From NCBI RefSeq assembly GCF_035685805.1, contig NZ_DASSAB010000060.1, positions 22,146 to 86,145 on the forward strand: a DNA stretch of 64,000 bases, given 5' to 3'. Below the pieces are notes generated by a model. The model saw only the letters and a list, made by a program, of their open reading frames with translations, ran no database searches and was not told the origin of the DNA. Shown piece by piece: positions 24,767 through 33,498 of the stretch. Made by a program: the position numbers and the translations under genes. Position 1 is the first letter of the stretch. Every line of letters begins with the position of its first letter. This DNA is from Dyella_A sp035685805 (GTDB lineage: Bacteria; Pseudomonadota; Gammaproteobacteria; Xanthomonadales; Rhodanobacteraceae).

Positions 24767-25495
24767 ATGACTGACACGCAAGACACTTCGCTCGCCGCCC
24801 GGCTGGCTGCCCGCTTCGGCGACACCCTCGCCATCAGCGTGGTTCGTCGCGAAACGACCGTCGAGCTGGCTGCCGCGGACCTGCTGGCCGTGGCCACTGC
24901 GCTGCGCGACGAGCCGCAGTTCCGCTTTGGCGAGCTGATTGACCTGTGCGGCATCGACTACCTCGGCTACGGCCAGACCGAGTGGGAAACCGACACCGCT
25001 GCCGGCGACGGCTTCTCGCGCGGCGTGGAAGGCGCTGCGATGGGTCGCTTCAACTGGGAGGGCCGCCCGCTGCCTGGGCGTAGCCCCCGGCGCTACGCCG
25101 TGGTGGTGCACCTGCTGTCGATCGAGAACAACCAGCGGCTGCGCCTGCGCGTGTTCGGCGAGGACGACACGCTGCCGGTGGTGCCGTCGCTCACCTCGGT
25201 GTGGGCGGGCGTCAACTGGTTCGAGCGCGAGGCCTTCGACATGTACGGCATCCTGTTCGACGGCCATCCGGATCTGCGCCGCATCCTCACCGACTACGGC
25301 TTCGTCGGGCATCCGTTCCGCAAGGATTTCCCGCTGATCGGAAACGTCGAGGTGCGCTACGACGCCGAGCAGAAGCGCGTGATCTACCAACCGGTCACGA
25401 TCGAGCCGCGCGTGCTAGTGCCGCGCACCATCCGCGACGACGCCGATCTGCTGCAGGCCAAGGCCGAGGCCGCCGACCACTGGCGGGAGAACTGA
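24767..25495 (+). CDS. nuoC: NADH-quinone oxidoreductase subunit C
   Basis: A 242-residue peripheral subunit (30 kDa type). The conserved block is VWAGVNWFEREAFDMYGILFDGHPDLRRILTDYGFVGHPFRKDFPLIGNVEVRYD. It packs against NuoD and helps form the connection between arms. Residues about 64-90 (GYGQTEWETDTAAGDGFSRG...) look like an insertion relative to shorter NuoC proteins. nuoC and nuoD are separate genes here, unlike the nuoCD fusion of E. coli. It ends 2 bases before nuoD. Confidence 0.97.
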   Translation: MTDTQDTSLAARLAARFGDTLAISVVRRETTVELAAADLLAVATALRDEPQFRFGELIDLCGIDYLGYGQTEWETDTAAGDGFSRGVEGAAMGRFNWEGRPLPGRSPRRYAVVVHLLSIENNQRLRLRVFGEDDTLPVVPSLTSVWAGVNWFEREAFDMYGILFDGHPDLRRILTDYGFVGHPFRKDFPLIGNVEVRYDAEQKRVIYQPVTIEPRVLVPRTIRDDADLLQAKAEAADHWREN

Positions 25496-25497
25496 GA

Positions 25498-26754
25498 ATG
25501 GCCCAGGAAATCCGCAACTACACGATGAACTTCGGCCCGCAGCATCCCGCAGCCCACGGCGTGCTGCGCCTGGTGCTGGAGATGGACGGCGAGACCATCG
25601 TGCGCGCCGACCCGCACGTGGGCCTGCTGCACCGTGGCACCGAAAAGCTGGCCGAATCCAAGCCGTTCAACCAGTCGATCGGCTACATGGATCGCCTCGA
25701 CTACGTGTCGATGATGTGCAACGAGCACGCCTACGTGCGTGCCATCGAGACACTGCTCGGCGTCGAGCCGCCGGAGCGCGCGCTCTACATCCGCACCATG
25801 TTCGACGAGATCACCCGGATCCTGAACCACCTGATGTGGATCGGCTCGAACGCGCTCGATCTGGGCGCGATGGCGGTGTTCCTGTACGCGTTCCGCGAGC
25901 GCGAAGAGCTGATGGACTGCTACGAGGCAGTTTCCGGCGCGCGCATGCATGCCACCTATTACCGCCCCGGCGGCGTCTACCGCGACCTGCCTGCGCAGAT
26001 GTCGCAGTACCGCGAGTCGCCCTGGCACAAGGGCGCCGACCTCAAGCGCCTGAACAGCTGGCGCGGAGGGTCGATGCTCGACTTCCTCGATGCGTTCACG
26101 GCCGACTTCCCGTCGAAGGTGGACGAGTACGAGGAATTGCTCACCAACAACCGTATCTGGAAGCAGCGCACCGTCGGCATTGGCGTGATCAGCCCGGAGA
26201 TGGCCCAGCAGTGGGGCATGACCGGCGCGATGCTGCGCGGTTCCGGCGTGGAGTGGGATCTGCGCAAGAAGCAGCCGTACGCCAAGTACGCGCAGATGGA
26301 CTTCGATATCCCGGTCGGCGTCAACGGCGACTGCTACGACCGTTACCTGGTGCGCGTGGAAGAAATGCGCCAGTCCAATCGCATCATCCAGCAGTGCGTG
26401 AAGTGGCTGCGGGCCAATCCGGGCCCGGTGATGCTGAAGAACTTCAAGGTCGCGCCGCCGTCGCGCGAAGAGATGAAGGAGGACATGGAAGCCATGATCC
26501 ATCACTTCAAGCTCTTCACCGAGGGCTACGGCGTGCCCGCCGGCGAAACCTATTGCGCGGTCGAGGCGCCGAAGGGCGAGTTCGGTTGCTACCTGGTGTC
26601 CGACGGCGCCAACAAGCCGTTCCGCGTGCACCTGCGCGCGCCGGGCTTCGCGCATCTCTCGTCGATCGATCCCATCGTGAGCGGCCACATGCTGGCCGAC
26701 GTGGTGGCGATGATCGGTACCTACGACCTCGTGTTCGGCGAAGTCGATCGCTGA
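25498..26754 (+). CDS. nuoD: NADH-quinone oxidoreductase subunit D
   Basis: The 49-kDa-type subunit, 418 residues, that together with NuoB forms the quinone-reduction site. The N-terminal YTMNFGPQHPAAHGVLRLVLEMDGE contains the His loop (GPQHPAAHG) and RADPHVGLLHRGTEKLAE follows. The C-terminal FAHLSSIDPIVSGHMLADVVAMIGTYDLVFGEVDR is canonical. It descends from hydrogenase large subunits, but the Ni-binding cysteines are absent as expected. An upstream in-frame extension belongs to the overlapping shadow of nuoC. nuoE follows after 18 bases. Confidence 0.98.
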   Translation: MAQEIRNYTMNFGPQHPAAHGVLRLVLEMDGETIVRADPHVGLLHRGTEKLAESKPFNQSIGYMDRLDYVSMMCNEHAYVRAIETLLGVEPPERALYIRTMFDEITRILNHLMWIGSNALDLGAMAVFLYAFREREELMDCYEAVSGARMHATYYRPGGVYRDLPAQMSQYRESPWHKGADLKRLNSWRGGSMLDFLDAFTADFPSKVDEYEELLTNNRIWKQRTVGIGVISPEMAQQWGMTGAMLRGSGVEWDLRKKQPYAKYAQMDFDIPVGVNGDCYDRYLVRVEEMRQSNRIIQQCVKWLRANPGPVMLKNFKVAPPSREEMKEDMEAMIHHFKLFTEGYGVPAGETYCAVEAPKGEFGCYLVSDGANKPFRVHLRAPGFAHLSSIDPIVSGHMLADVVAMIGTYDLVFGEVDR

Positions 26755-26772
26755 GCCGGAGGAAAGAACCCC

Positions 26773-27300
26773 ATGAAAGCCACCGGACATTTCGATCAGG
26801 TCAAGAACGTTGACCCGCTCGTCGTACTCACCGAGCACACCCGCCATCACATCGATGCGTGGGTGGCCAAGTTTCCGCCCGATCGCAAACGCTCGGCGCT
26901 GATCCAGGCGTTGTTCGCCGCGCAAGAGCAGAACCAGGGTTTCCTCACCGACGAACTGATCACTGCGGTGGCGAAGTACCTCGATCTGCCGTCGGTGTGG
27001 GCGTACGAGGTTTCGAGCTTTTATTCGATGCTGGAAACCAAGCCGGTTGGCCGCAACAACGTGGCGATCTGCACCAACATTTCCTGCTGGTTGAACGGCG
27101 CCGAGGAGCTGGTGCGTCACTGCGAAAAGAAACTCGGCGTGAAGCTCGGCGAGAGCACCGCGGACGGTCGCGTGTACCTGAAGAAAGAGGAAGAGTGCAT
27201 TGCGGCGTGCGTGCGCGCGCCGGCAATGACCGTCAACGGGCATTACCACGAAAACCTGGACGTCCAGACGCTCGACAAGATTCTGGACGGGTTGGAGTAG
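26773..27300 (+). CDS. nuoE: NADH-quinone oxidoreductase subunit E
   Basis: A 175-residue 24-kDa-type subunit carrying [2Fe-2S] cluster N1a. The four ligands are in two pairs, CTNISC and ECIAAC, the second continuing VRAPAMTVNGHYHENL. N1a lies near FMN on NuoF and may buffer electrons to limit radical formation. The N-terminal helical bundle (RSALIQALFAAQEQNQGFLTDELI) is typical. SD GGAGGAAAG precedes the start. nuoF starts 3 bases after its stop. Confidence 0.97.
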   Translation: MKATGHFDQVKNVDPLVVLTEHTRHHIDAWVAKFPPDRKRSALIQALFAAQEQNQGFLTDELITAVAKYLDLPSVWAYEVSSFYSMLETKPVGRNNVAICTNISCWLNGAEELVRHCEKKLGVKLGESTADGRVYLKKEEECIAACVRAPAMTVNGHYHENLDVQTLDKILDGLE

Positions 27301-27303
27301 ATC

Positions 27304-28629
27304 ATGGCAGTCGGACCCGCACCGCAAGAACATCAGGTTGTCCTGACCACACTACATTTCGACAAGCCGTGGGCGATCGGCAGCTACGAGCAAGTGGACG
27401 GCTACAAGGCGTGGCGCAAGATCCTCGCCGAGAAGCCCGACCCCGCGACGCTGATCGAGGAGATCAAGAAGAGCGCCCTCCGTGGTCGCGGCGGCGCAGG
27501 TTTTCCGACCGGGCTGAAATGGTCGTTCATGCCCAAGGGCACGATGCAGAAGTACATGCTGTGCAACTCCGACGAATCGGAGCCCGGCACCTCGCATGAC
27601 CGCGACATCCTGCGCTACAACCCGCATGCCGTCATCGAGGGCCTGGCGATCGGCTGCTACTGCACCGGTGCCACGGTCGGTTACAACTATCTGCGCGGGG
27701 AGTTCCATCACGAGCCGTTCGAGCATTTCGAAGAAGCGCTGAAAGAGGCTTATGCCGCGGGTCTGCTGGGCAAAAACATCCTGGGCAGCGGCATCGACGT
27801 GGATATCCATACCGCGCTCGGCGCCGGCGCCTACATCTGCGGCGAAGAAACGGCGCTGATGGAGTCGCTTGAAGGCAAGAAGGGTCAGCCTCGGTTCAAG
27901 CCGCCGTTCCCGGCCAACTTCGGCCTGTATGGCAAGCCCACCACCATCAACAACACCGAGACGTATGCCTCGGTGCCGGCGATCCTGCGCAACGGCGCGG
28001 ACTGGTTCCTCAATCTGGGCAAGCCGAACAACGGTGGCGTCAAGGTCTTTTCGGTCTCCGGCCACGTGGCCAGGCCGGGCAATTTCGAGATCCGACTCGG
28101 CACGCCGTTCAAGGATCTGCTGGAGATGGCCGGCGGCATGCGCCCGGGTCGCACGTTGAAGGCGGTGATCCCCGGCGGCGTCTCCATGAAGGTGTTGCCG
28201 GCGGACATCATGATGGACCTGACGATGGACTTTGACGCCATCCAGAAGGCCGGTTCGGGCCTCGGCTCGGGTGCGGTGGTGGTGATGGACGACACCACAT
28301 GCATGGTCAAGGCCTGCCACCGTATCTCGCGTTTCTACATGGCCGAATCCTGCGGCCAGTGCACGCCGTGCCGCGAAGGCACCGGCTGGATGTATCGCGT
28401 GCTGTCGCGCATCGTCGAGGGCAATGGGACGCAGGACGATCTGCATCGCCTGAAAGCGGTGGCCGGGCAGATCGAGGGGCACACCATCTGCGCCTTCGGT
28501 GAAGCCGCCGCGTGGCCGGTGCAGGGTTTCCTGGGCCGCTTCTGGCATGAATTCGAATACTTCGTCGAGCACGGTCGGTCGATGACCGACGACGCGTTCG
28601 CAAAAACCGACCGTGGAGTTGCCGCATGA
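27304..28629 (+). CDS. nuoF: NADH-quinone oxidoreductase subunit F (NADH-binding)
   Basis: The 441-residue 51-kDa-type subunit binds NADH, FMN and [4Fe-4S] cluster N3, the entry point for electrons. The glycine-rich NADH loop is GRGGAGFPTGLKW; FMN contacts include CNSDESEPGTSHDRDIL and GAYICGEETALMESLEG. N3 ligands are in ESCGQCTPCREG and the distant HTICAFGEAAAWP. All are intact. It overlaps nuoG by ATGA. Confidence 0.98.
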   Translation: MAVGPAPQEHQVVLTTLHFDKPWAIGSYEQVDGYKAWRKILAEKPDPATLIEEIKKSALRGRGGAGFPTGLKWSFMPKGTMQKYMLCNSDESEPGTSHDRDILRYNPHAVIEGLAIGCYCTGATVGYNYLRGEFHHEPFEHFEEALKEAYAAGLLGKNILGSGIDVDIHTALGAGAYICGEETALMESLEGKKGQPRFKPPFPANFGLYGKPTTINNTETYASVPAILRNGADWFLNLGKPNNGGVKVFSVSGHVARPGNFEIRLGTPFKDLLEMAGGMRPGRTLKAVIPGGVSMKVLPADIMMDLTMDFDAIQKAGSGLGSGAVVVMDDTTCMVKACHRISRFYMAESCGQCTPCREGTGWMYRVLSRIVEGNGTQDDLHRLKAVAGQIEGHTICAFGEAAAWPVQGFLGRFWHEFEYFVEHGRSMTDDAFAKTDRGVAA

Positions 28630-30956
28630 GTGCGCAGCCGGTAAATAACGCGGCGCCCGATCTGCTGAACATCGAGATCGACGGCAAGCCGACGCAGATC
28701 CGCAAGGGCGCCATGATCATCGAGGCGGCCGACGGCATCGGCGTGCCGATCCCGCGGTTCTGCTACCACCGCAAGCTGCCGATCGCCGCCAACTGCCGCA
28801 TGTGCCTGGTCGACGTGGAGATGGGCGGCAAGCTGATGCCCAAGCCACAGCCGGCCTGCGCCACGCCGGTTGCCGAAGGCATGAAGGTGATGACGCGCTC
28901 GGACAAGGCGCTGAAGTTCCAGAAGGACGTGATGGAGTTCCTTCTGATCAACCATCCGCTCGACTGCCCGATCTGCGATCAGGGCGGCGAGTGCGAGCTG
29001 CAGGACGTGTCGCTGGGCTACGGCCGGGGCGTGTCGCGCTACACCGAGCGCAAGCGCACCGTGGCCGACGAGAACATCGGGCCGCTGGTCGCCACCGAGA
29101 TGACCCGCTGCATCCAGTGCACCCGCTGCGTGCGCTTCACCAGCGAGATCGCCGGCACCTACGAGCTCGGCGGCATGAACCGCGGCGAGAACCTGCAGAT
29201 CGGCACCTATATCGGCAAGACGATCGAGACCGAGCTGTCCGGCAACATCATCGACGTCTGCCCGGTGGGGGCGCTGACCAACAAGCCGTTCCAGTTCCAG
29301 GCGCGGCCGTGGGAGCTCATCGCGCGGCCTTCGATCGGCTATCACGACGCGCTGGGCTCGAACCTGTGGCTGCACACCCGTCGTGGCGAAGTGCTGCGCA
29401 CGGTGCCGCGAGACAACGAGTCGATCAACGAGTGCTGGCTGGCCGACCGCGACCGTTACAGCTATCAGGGCCTGTACGCCGCCGACCGGGTCACGGCACC
29501 GGAGGTCAAGCGGGACGGCCGCTGGCAGCCGACCACCTGGGAGGATGCGCTGTCGTTCGCCGCCGAAGCGCTGCGCAAGACGCCGGGCAGCGAGCTCGGT
29601 GTACTGGCGCATCCGGCGACGTCGAGCGAGGAGGGTGACCTGCTGCTGCGCCTCGCCCGCGGCCTGGGTAGTGCTCACGTGGATCATCGCCTGCGCCAGC
29701 GCGATTTTGCCGATGCCGCGGTGGCATCACCGTTTGCCATGCCCGTGGCCGCGGTGGCCCAGGTCAAGGCGGCCCTGCTGATCGGTTCGCAACTGCGTCA
29801 CGAAATGCCCCTGCTGAACCACCGCCTGCACCAGGCGGTGAAGGCGGGGGCACGGGTCTATGCCGTCAACCCCGCTGGCTTCGACTTCAACTATCGGCTG
29901 GCCGGCGAGGCGGTGGTGGCGCCGCACGCGCTGGTCCAGGCCACGCTGTCACTGGCCAAGGCCGCGGTTGCGGCGGGCGCCGAAGCCCCTGCGGCACTCG
30001 CCGATGCCATTGGCAGTGCCGAGTTCGACCAGGGCGATGCAGATGCGCTTGCCGCGCTCAAGCAGGGCGAGTCGCTGATCGTGCTCGGCGAGCTGGCCGT
30101 GACGCATCCGGAGGCCTCCTGGCTACGGGCGATTGCGCGGTTCCTCGCCGATGCCACGGGGGCCGCACTGAACGAGCTGCCGGTGGGCGCCAATGCGGTC
30201 GGGCTGGCCCGGGTAGGCGTCTTGCCGGGCAACGGCGGCCTCGATGCTCAGGCAATGCTGACGCAGCCGCGCAAGGGTTACCTGCTGTATGGCGTGGAGC
30301 CGCCGCACGATTTCGCCGATGGCGAGGCAGCGTTGCGTGCGCTGCACGGCGCCGAGACCGTGGTGGCGTTCTCGGCGTATGCCAGCGCCACGCTGCGTGA
30401 CGTGGCCGACGTGATCCTGCCGATCGCACTGCTGCCCGAGATCGACGCCACGCTGGTGAACGTGGACGGTGTGGCACAGCAGCAGTTGGCCGGCGCCAAG
30501 GCGCCGGGCCAGGTGCGGCAGGGCTGGAAGGTGCTGCGTGCACTGGGCGGCCTGATGCAGCTGGCCGGGTTCGAGTTCGACGACATGGCGAGCCTGCGCG
30601 AGGGCATGCAGCAGCGTGCCGCCCATGCCGCCGGCCATGCGTTGGCCCAGCGTGCCCCTGCCGCGGGGCTGAGCCGGCTCGCGATCTGGCCGATCTATCG
30701 CATGGATGCGGTACTCCGCCGTGCTCCTGCGCTCAACGCCCATCCACTGAACCGCGCCCCGGCGGTCCGCCTCAACGCGGACGAGGCGGCGCGGCAGGGG
30801 CTTGGCGATGGCGCCGCGGCACGCGTGGGCAACGTGGCCCTGCCGGTCGTGCTCGACGCTGCGGTGCCAGACGGCGCGGTGTGGATCGATGCAGCCCACG
30901 AGCTCACCGCCACCCTGCCGGCTTACGGCGCGTCCATTTCACTCAGCAAGGCCTGA
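28626..30956 (+). CDS. nuoG: NADH-quinone oxidoreductase subunit G
   Basis: The 776-residue 75-kDa-type subunit relays electrons from NuoF. N-terminal [2Fe-2S] ligands lie in RFCYHRKLPIAANCRMCLVD plus PACATP; the His-ligated [4Fe-4S] N5 in NHPLDCPICDQGGECELQD; and N4 in TRCIQCTRCVRF plus a later CPVGAL. A CxxCxxxC motif for the extra cluster N7 of E. coli is not present after CPVGALTNKPFQF, so this is the mitochondrial-like form. The C-terminal two thirds is the molybdopterin-oxidoreductase-like domain with weaker conservation. nuoH starts 4 bases after its stop. Confidence 0.97.
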   Translation: MSAQPVNNAAPDLLNIEIDGKPTQIRKGAMIIEAADGIGVPIPRFCYHRKLPIAANCRMCLVDVEMGGKLMPKPQPACATPVAEGMKVMTRSDKALKFQKDVMEFLLINHPLDCPICDQGGECELQDVSLGYGRGVSRYTERKRTVADENIGPLVATEMTRCIQCTRCVRFTSEIAGTYELGGMNRGENLQIGTYIGKTIETELSGNIIDVCPVGALTNKPFQFQARPWELIARPSIGYHDALGSNLWLHTRRGEVLRTVPRDNESINECWLADRDRYSYQGLYAADRVTAPEVKRDGRWQPTTWEDALSFAAEALRKTPGSELGVLAHPATSSEEGDLLLRLARGLGSAHVDHRLRQRDFADAAVASPFAMPVAAVAQVKAALLIGSQLRHEMPLLNHRLHQAVKAGARVYAVNPAGFDFNYRLAGEAVVAPHALVQATLSLAKAAVAAGAEAPAALADAIGSAEFDQGDADALAALKQGESLIVLGELAVTHPEASWLRAIARFLADATGAALNELPVGANAVGLARVGVLPGNGGLDAQAMLTQPRKGYLLYGVEPPHDFADGEAALRALHGAETVVAFSAYASATLRDVADVILPIALLPEIDATLVNVDGVAQQQLAGAKAPGQVRQGWKVLRALGGLMQLAGFEFDDMASLREGMQQRAAHAAGHALAQRAPAAGLSRLAIWPIYRMDAVLRRAPALNAHPLNRAPAVRLNADEAARQGLGDGAAARVGNVALPVVLDAAVPDGAVWIDAAHELTATLPAYGASISLSKA

Positions 30957-30960
30957 CCCG

Positions 30961-32013
30961 ATGCTTGAGCAACTTTTCAATCAGGTGGGTCTGCCGGTCC
31001 TGTACATCGTGGCGATCGTGCTGCCGCTGATCATCGCCGTGGCGATGTTCGTGTACTGGGAGCGCAAGGTCATCGGCTGGATGCACGTGCGCATGGGGCC
31101 GAACAAGATCGGTCCGCTGGGCTTGCTGCAGGCGTTCGCGGACGTAGTCAAGCTGCTGATCAAGGAAGTGATCCTGCCGACCAACGCCAACCGTTTCCTG
31201 TACTACCTGGCGCCGTTGCTGGCGCTGGTGCCCGCGCTGGCGGCGTGGGCGGTGATCCCCTTCGGCGAGCGGATGGTGCTGGCCAACGTCAACGCGGGGC
31301 TGCTCTACCTGCTGGCAATGACCTCGCTGGGCGTGTACGGGATCATCCTTGCCGGCTGGGCTTCCAACTCGCGCTACGCGCTGCTGGGCGCCATGCGTTC
31401 GGCCGCGCAGGTGATCTCCTACGAACTGGCGATGGGCTTGTGCCTGGTCTGCGTGCTGGTGCTCGCCGGCTCGCTCAATCTCAGCGACATCGTGCATGCG
31501 CAGGCCGGCAACAAGGGCATGCTCGAGTGGTTCATGTGGCCGCTGCTGCCGGTGTTCGTGATCTATTTCATCTCCGGCGTGGCCGAAACCAACCGTGCGC
31601 CGTTCGACGTGGCCGAGGGCGAGTCGGAGATCGTGGCGGGATTCCACGTGGAGTATTCCGGTTCGGCGTTCGCGATCTTCTTCCTGGCCGAATACGCCAA
31701 CATGATCCTGGTCAGCTTCCTGGCATCGATCCTGTTCCTGGGCGGCTGGCTCAGCCCGCTGCAGGGCGTGGTGCATGCCGACGCCCCGAACTGGATCAAC
31801 TGGATCTGGACGGGCGGCTTCGCGTGGTTGTTCATCAAGGCCTTCGTGATGAGCTTCCTGTTCCTCTGGTTCCGCGCCAGCTTCCCGCGCTACCGCTATG
31901 ACCAGATCATGCGGCTCGGCTGGAAGGTATTCATTCCCATCACCATCGCATGGGTTCTCGTGGCCGGCTGCATGAAGTATTTCGGCTGGGTCAGCATCGG
32001 CACGGGGGTCTGA
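30961..32013 (+). CDS. nuoH: NADH-quinone oxidoreductase subunit H
   Basis: A 350-residue membrane subunit with about eight helices that forms most of the quinone-entry chamber and the first proton route. Signatures are YWERKVIGWMHVRMGPNKIGPLGLLQAFADVVKLLIKE and VAETNRAPFDVAEGESEIVAGFHVEYSG, which contain the acidic loop contacting NuoB and NuoD. The start at 30961 immediately follows nuoG; upstream frame is a nuoG shadow. nuoI follows after 8 bases. Confidence 0.98.
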   Translation: MLEQLFNQVGLPVLYIVAIVLPLIIAVAMFVYWERKVIGWMHVRMGPNKIGPLGLLQAFADVVKLLIKEVILPTNANRFLYYLAPLLALVPALAAWAVIPFGERMVLANVNAGLLYLLAMTSLGVYGIILAGWASNSRYALLGAMRSAAQVISYELAMGLCLVCVLVLAGSLNLSDIVHAQAGNKGMLEWFMWPLLPVFVIYFISGVAETNRAPFDVAEGESEIVAGFHVEYSGSAFAIFFLAEYANMILVSFLASILFLGGWLSPLQGVVHADAPNWINWIWTGGFAWLFIKAFVMSFLFLWFRASFPRYRYDQIMRLGWKVFIPITIAWVLVAGCMKYFGWVSIGTGV

Positions 32014-32021
32014 AGAAAGCC

Positions 32022-32513
32022 ATGTCCCGCATTACCCACTATTTCAAGAGCCTGCTGCTCATCGAGCTGCTCAAGGGCATGGGCCTGACCATGCGCTACA
32101 TGTTCAAGCCCAAGTACACGATGCGCTACCCGATGGAGCACATCCCCAAGTCGAACCGCTTTCGCGGGCTGCACGCACTGCGCCGTTATCCGAACGGCGA
32201 GGAGCGCTGCATTGCCTGCAAGCTGTGCGAGGCGGTGTGCCCGGCGCTGGCAATCACGATCGACTCGGCGCCGCGTGCCAGTGACGGGCAGCGTCGCACC
32301 ACGCGCTACGACATCGATCTGTTCAAGTGCATTTTCTGCGGCTTCTGCGAAGAGAGCTGCCCGGTCGACTCCATCGTCGAGACCTCGATCCACGAGTACC
32401 ACTTCGAGCAGCGTGGCGAGGCGATCGTGACCAAGCCGCAGCTGCTGGCCATCGGCGACCGTTTCGAGGTGGACATTGCTGCGGCCCGCGCGCAAGACGC
32501 GGCGTACCGGTGA
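32022..32513 (+). CDS. nuoI: NADH-quinone oxidoreductase subunit I
   Basis: A 163-residue (23-kDa-type) ferredoxin-like subunit with two [4Fe-4S] clusters, N6a and N6b, wired between NuoG and NuoB. The ligand motifs are CIACKLCEAVCP and CIFCGFCEESCP, both complete. The N-terminal amphipathic segment (LKGMGLTMRYMFKPKYTMRYP) lies on the membrane surface. The ATG at 32022 starts just after nuoH; nuoJ follows 10 bases after the stop. Confidence 0.98.
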   Translation: MSRITHYFKSLLLIELLKGMGLTMRYMFKPKYTMRYPMEHIPKSNRFRGLHALRRYPNGEERCIACKLCEAVCPALAITIDSAPRASDGQRRTTRYDIDLFKCIFCGFCEESCPVDSIVETSIHEYHFEQRGEAIVTKPQLLAIGDRFEVDIAAARAQDAAYR

Positions 32514-32523
32514 GGGCAGGGAC

Positions 32524-33192
32524 ATGATCAATCCACAGTTGTTCCAGCTCATCTGCTTCTACGCATTCGCCGGCGTGACCGTCGCCTCTGCGCTGGCGGT
32601 CATCACCCTGCGCAACTCGGTGCACGCCGTGCTTGCCCTGGTGCTCACTTTCTTTTCCAGTGCCTGCCTGTGGCTGCTGGCGGAGGCGGAATTCCTGGCG
32701 ATCGCGCTGATCGTGGTCTACGTCGGCGCCGTGATGGTGCTGTTCCTGTTCGTGGTGATGATGCTCGACATCGACCAGGAGAAGGTGCGCGAGGGCTTCG
32801 TGAAGTTCCTCCCGGTGGGGCTCGTCGTTGCGTTGGTGATGCTCGGCGAGATGCTCGCGCTGATCGGCGTGCGCGCGATGCATGCAACGGCACTGGGGCC
32901 GAATCCGGCCACGGTGGCGGGTGTTACGAACACCGCGTGGCTGGGCGGTGCGCTCTACACCGAATACCTGCTGCCGTTCGAGATCGCGGCACTGATCCTG
33001 ACGGTGGGCGTGGTGGCAGCCGTGGCCCTGACGCTGCGTCATCGGGGCGGAATCCGCCACCAGACCGCAAGCCAGCAGGTTTTCACCAATCCCGCCGATC
33101 GCCTGCGCATCGTCAAGATGGCGCCGGATCTTTCTTACGACCGGCCAGCCGACGCGGCCGTCGCGAGCCTGCCCGAGGAGCCCAAGGCATGA
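32524..33192 (+). CDS. nuoJ: NADH-quinone oxidoreductase subunit J
   Basis: A 222-residue membrane subunit with five helices. The helix 3 region LIVVYVGAVMVLFLFVVMMLDI carries the conserved pi-bulge that links quinone chemistry to proton pumping. The C-terminal 50 residues after the last helix (HRGGIRHQTASQQVFTNPADRLRIVKMAPD...) are hydrophilic and somewhat longer than in E. coli. It overlaps nuoK by ATGA. Confidence 0.97.
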   Translation: MINPQLFQLICFYAFAGVTVASALAVITLRNSVHAVLALVLTFFSSACLWLLAEAEFLAIALIVVYVGAVMVLFLFVVMMLDIDQEKVREGFVKFLPVGLVVALVMLGEMLALIGVRAMHATALGPNPATVAGVTNTAWLGGALYTEYLLPFEIAALILTVGVVAAVALTLRHRGGIRHQTASQQVFTNPADRLRIVKMAPDLSYDRPADAAVASLPEEPKA

Positions 33193-33494
33193 TCACGCTC
33201 TCGCACTACATCGTGCTCGGCGCGGTGCTTTTCTGCATCTCGGTCGCCGGCCTGTTCATCAACCGCAAGAACGTCATCGTGCTGCTGATGGCGATCGAGC
33301 TGATGCTGCTGGCGGTGAACATGAACTTCGTCGCGTTCTCGCGCTTCCTGGGCGACGTGTCCGGGCAGGTGTTCGTGTTCTTCATCCTTACCGTGGCTGC
33401 GGCGGAATCCGCCATCGGCCTGGCGATCCTGGTCCTGCTGTTCCGCAATCGCAGCACGATCAACGTCGCCGAAATCGACAGCATGAAGGGTTGA
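33189..33494 (+). CDS. nuoK: NADH-quinone oxidoreductase subunit K
   Basis: A 101-residue, three-helix subunit homologous to MrpC. The two intramembrane glutamates are in LLMAIELMLLAVNMNFV and ILTVAAAESAIGLAI, both conserved for proton transfer. It overlaps nuoJ and lies 4 bases before nuoL. Confidence 0.98.
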   Translation: MITLSHYIVLGAVLFCISVAGLFINRKNVIVLLMAIELMLLAVNMNFVAFSRFLGDVSGQVFVFFILTVAAAESAIGLAILVLLFRNRSTINVAEIDSMKG

Positions 33495-33498
33495 CCCG